This document shows positions 62,853 through 64,000 of a stretch of 64,000 bases of DNA, piece by piece. Location: the NCBI GenBank assembly GCA_023393065.1, contig JAEWMX010000015.1, positions 1-64,000 of the forward strand. The letters run 5' to 3'. How positions within the stretch are numbered: position 1 is the first letter of the stretch; each line of letters opens with the position of its first letter. The notes under the pieces are model-generated. The model searched no databases. It saw nothing but the letters and a program-made list of their open reading frames with translations, and was not told the DNA's origin. Source of the stretch: Bacillota bacterium (GTDB lineage: Bacteria; Bacillota_I; Bacilli_A; RFN20; CAG-826). The translations under genes were made by a program, and so were the position numbers.

Positions 62853-63353
62853 CTACTTTATGATTTTGACACCCGGCGGAACATCGGCCCGGACGACGGC
62901 ATTGACACCGATTTTGGCGTTATCGCCTATTGTTATATTACCTAATACTTTGGCACCTGCGCCGATGACGACATTATTGCCAATCGTCGGATGGCGCTTG
63001 ACTTTCTTTGAGGAGACGCCTCCTAAAGTGACTTGGTGATAAAGTGTTACATTGTCACCGATGATTGTCGTTTCGCCGATGACGACACCCGAGCCGTGGT
63101 CGATAAACAAATTGCGACCGATAGTTGCGGCCGGATGAATTTCAATGCCGGTTCGGCACTTGACCAGGCACATAATCCACTCGCCGAGAAACTTGAAGTG
63201 AAGTTTAGTCCAAAACCAGTGGGCGATGCGATAGTAGCGAAGGGCGATGACCGAAGGATATAGAAAAAAGATCTGAAAATTATTTCTAGCGGCGGGATCG
63301 CGCCGCTTAATCGAAGCATAATAGCCTTCTGGTTTTTCTTTTTTAGTCTTCAT
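62853..63353 (-). CDS. cysE: Serine O-acetyltransferase
   Basis: 166 residues from ATG 63353, which overlaps the cysK stop by 11 bases; longer starts are possible but lie deep in cysK. The left-handed beta-helix hexapeptide repeats end in FIDHGSGVVIGETTIIGDNV and YHQVTLGG, the CysE catalytic segments. It makes O-acetylserine for the enzyme encoded by the preceding gene. Confidence 0.9.
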   Translation of the reverse strand: MKTKKEKPEGYYASIKRRDPAARNNFQIFFLYPSVIALRYYRIAHWFWTKLHFKFLGEWIMCLVKCRTGIEIHPAATIGRNLFIDHGSGVVIGETTIIGDNVTLYHQVTLGGVSSKKVKRHPTIGNNVVIGAGAKVLGNITIGDNAKIGVNAVVRADVPPGVKIIK

Positions 63354-64000
63354 AGGCACCTGTCGAGATGTACTTGGCACCCCCGTCGGGAGCCACTGTT
63401 AGTATAACAGCATTTTTAACTTCGCTAGAAACTATTTCGCTAGCTAAAATGGCGGCGGCGCTCGAAATGCCGAGAAAGAGGCCTTGGCGGGCTAATTGCC
63501 TGGCTTTTTTGACGGCGTCGGCACTGGCGATTGAGATGATGCGGTCGACTTCTTTGGTTTCAAGAAGCGGGGGAACGAAACCGGCGCCGATTCCTTGAAT
63601 CTTATGCGGTCCTTTGGGAAAGCCTTGAAGGACGCGAGATTCTTCGGGTTCAACAGCGATGATATGCAAATTGGGATAAAATTTGCGAATGATGCGAGCT
63701 AATCCGGTTAGGGTACCGCCCGTGCCAACACCGAGCACGAGATAATCTAGCTTCGGAAAATCTCTGAGTATTTCTTCGGCGGTCGTCTTCATGTGCGCTT
63801 CAGGATTAGCGCGATTGCGGAATTGGTCGATGTAGACATAGCCTTCCTGCTCTAATTCTTTAGCTTTGGCGATAGCGCCTGACATGCCGAGAGTTGCTGG
63901 GGTTAAAATAATATGCGTACCATAGGCACGGAAGAGATCGACGCGCTCTTTAGACATGTTTTCGGGCATGATGGCGGTAAAGGAAATGCCTTTGCTGGCC
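63343..64000 (-). CDS. cysK: Cysteine synthase (partial, runs off the right edge)
   Basis: The C-terminal 218 residues of an O-acetylserine sulfhydrylase; the frame is open to the window end. GVGTGGTLTGLARIIR (PLP phosphate-binding), IQGIGAGFVP, and AVEPEESRVL are visible. The N-terminal PLP lysine lies outside. With cysE downstream and overlapping, this is a cysteine-synthesis operon on the minus strand. Confidence 0.9.
   Translation of the reverse strand, partial: ASKGISFTAIMPENMSKERVDLFRAYGTHIILTPATLGMSGAIAKAKELEQEGYVYIDQFRNRANPEAHMKTTAEEILRDFPKLDYLVLGVGTGGTLTGLARIIRKFYPNLHIIAVEPEESRVLQGFPKGPHKIQGIGAGFVPPLLETKEVDRIISIASADAVKKARQLARQGLFLGISSAAAILASEIVSSEVKNAVILTVAPDGGAKYISTGAYED

Noticed and set aside
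1..64000. CRISPR array, cas genes, tRNA or rRNA genes
   Set aside because: I saw no regularly spaced repeats, no Cas motifs and no recognisable tRNA or rRNA sequence; a computed search could still find a missed tRNA.

Overview
The window looks like a chromosomal stretch of a low-GC Gram-positive-type bacterium (Bacillota, or a Mycoplasmatota-like lineage). Evidence: the rimP-nusA-rnpM-ylxQ-infB-rbfA and alaS-ruvX-DUF1292-greA-comEA-comEC-holA-rpsT gene orders, an RNase J paralogue, a T-box leader before alaS, AGGAGG-type ribosome binding sites and many ATGA stop/start overlaps. TGA is an ordinary stop here (acpS/pulA, alaS/ruvX, comEA/comEC and the GlpA-like operon all end on TGA overlapping the next ATG), so the Mycoplasma TGA=Trp code does not apply. 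Many gene pairs are separated by 0-5 bases or overlap, which suggests a compact genome. I cannot name the species.

Bases 1 to about 13,000 form a visibly AT-richer, accessory-looking region. It holds the 3' end of a surface-repeat protein, an IS3-family element with a frameshifted transposase tail, a small P-loop kinase-like gene, and a dead membrane-protein gene. These are followed by a two-gene restriction-modification system (nuclease-methyltransferase fusion plus specificity subunit, with no separate HsdR), several gene wrecks, and a 1025-residue protein joining a calcineurin-like phosphoesterase to a STAND/NACHT-like NTPase. The last is the best candidate for an undescribed (probably anti-phage) system. 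A glycerate kinase closes the region.

From 13 to 21.3 kb there are envelope and membrane genes: an alpha/beta-hydrolase with a multi-spanning membrane tail, a DJ-1/PfpI-like protein, an XRE regulator with a membrane tail, a DegV fatty-acid-binding protein and a phosphoesterase lipoprotein. From 21.3 to 33.8 kb is a translation/RNA block: rimP to rbfA with a structured leader, an ABC transporter pair, a TtcA-like/acetyltransferase fusion divergent from truB-ribF, rpsO with its own leader, and pnp. From 33.8 to 49.7 kb come a GlpA-like/NAD oxidoreductase/DUF1667 operon, a phosphodiesterase, a catalytically degenerate RNase J, FtsK, acpS, pullulanase, a small possible OB-fold protein, plsC, an rRNA methyltransferase, pyrimidine nucleoside phosphorylase, dtd and mnmA.

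From 49.7 to 52.6 kb a minus-strand ABC importer (ATPase, permease, lipoprotein) is preceded by an attenuator-like leader I do not recognise. The rest is the T-box-controlled alaS operon, greA, the competence genes comEA-comEC, holA, rpsT, an acyl-CoA-synthetase/acyl-carrier fusion, and cysK-cysE running off the right edge. I found no rRNA, tRNA or CRISPR array.
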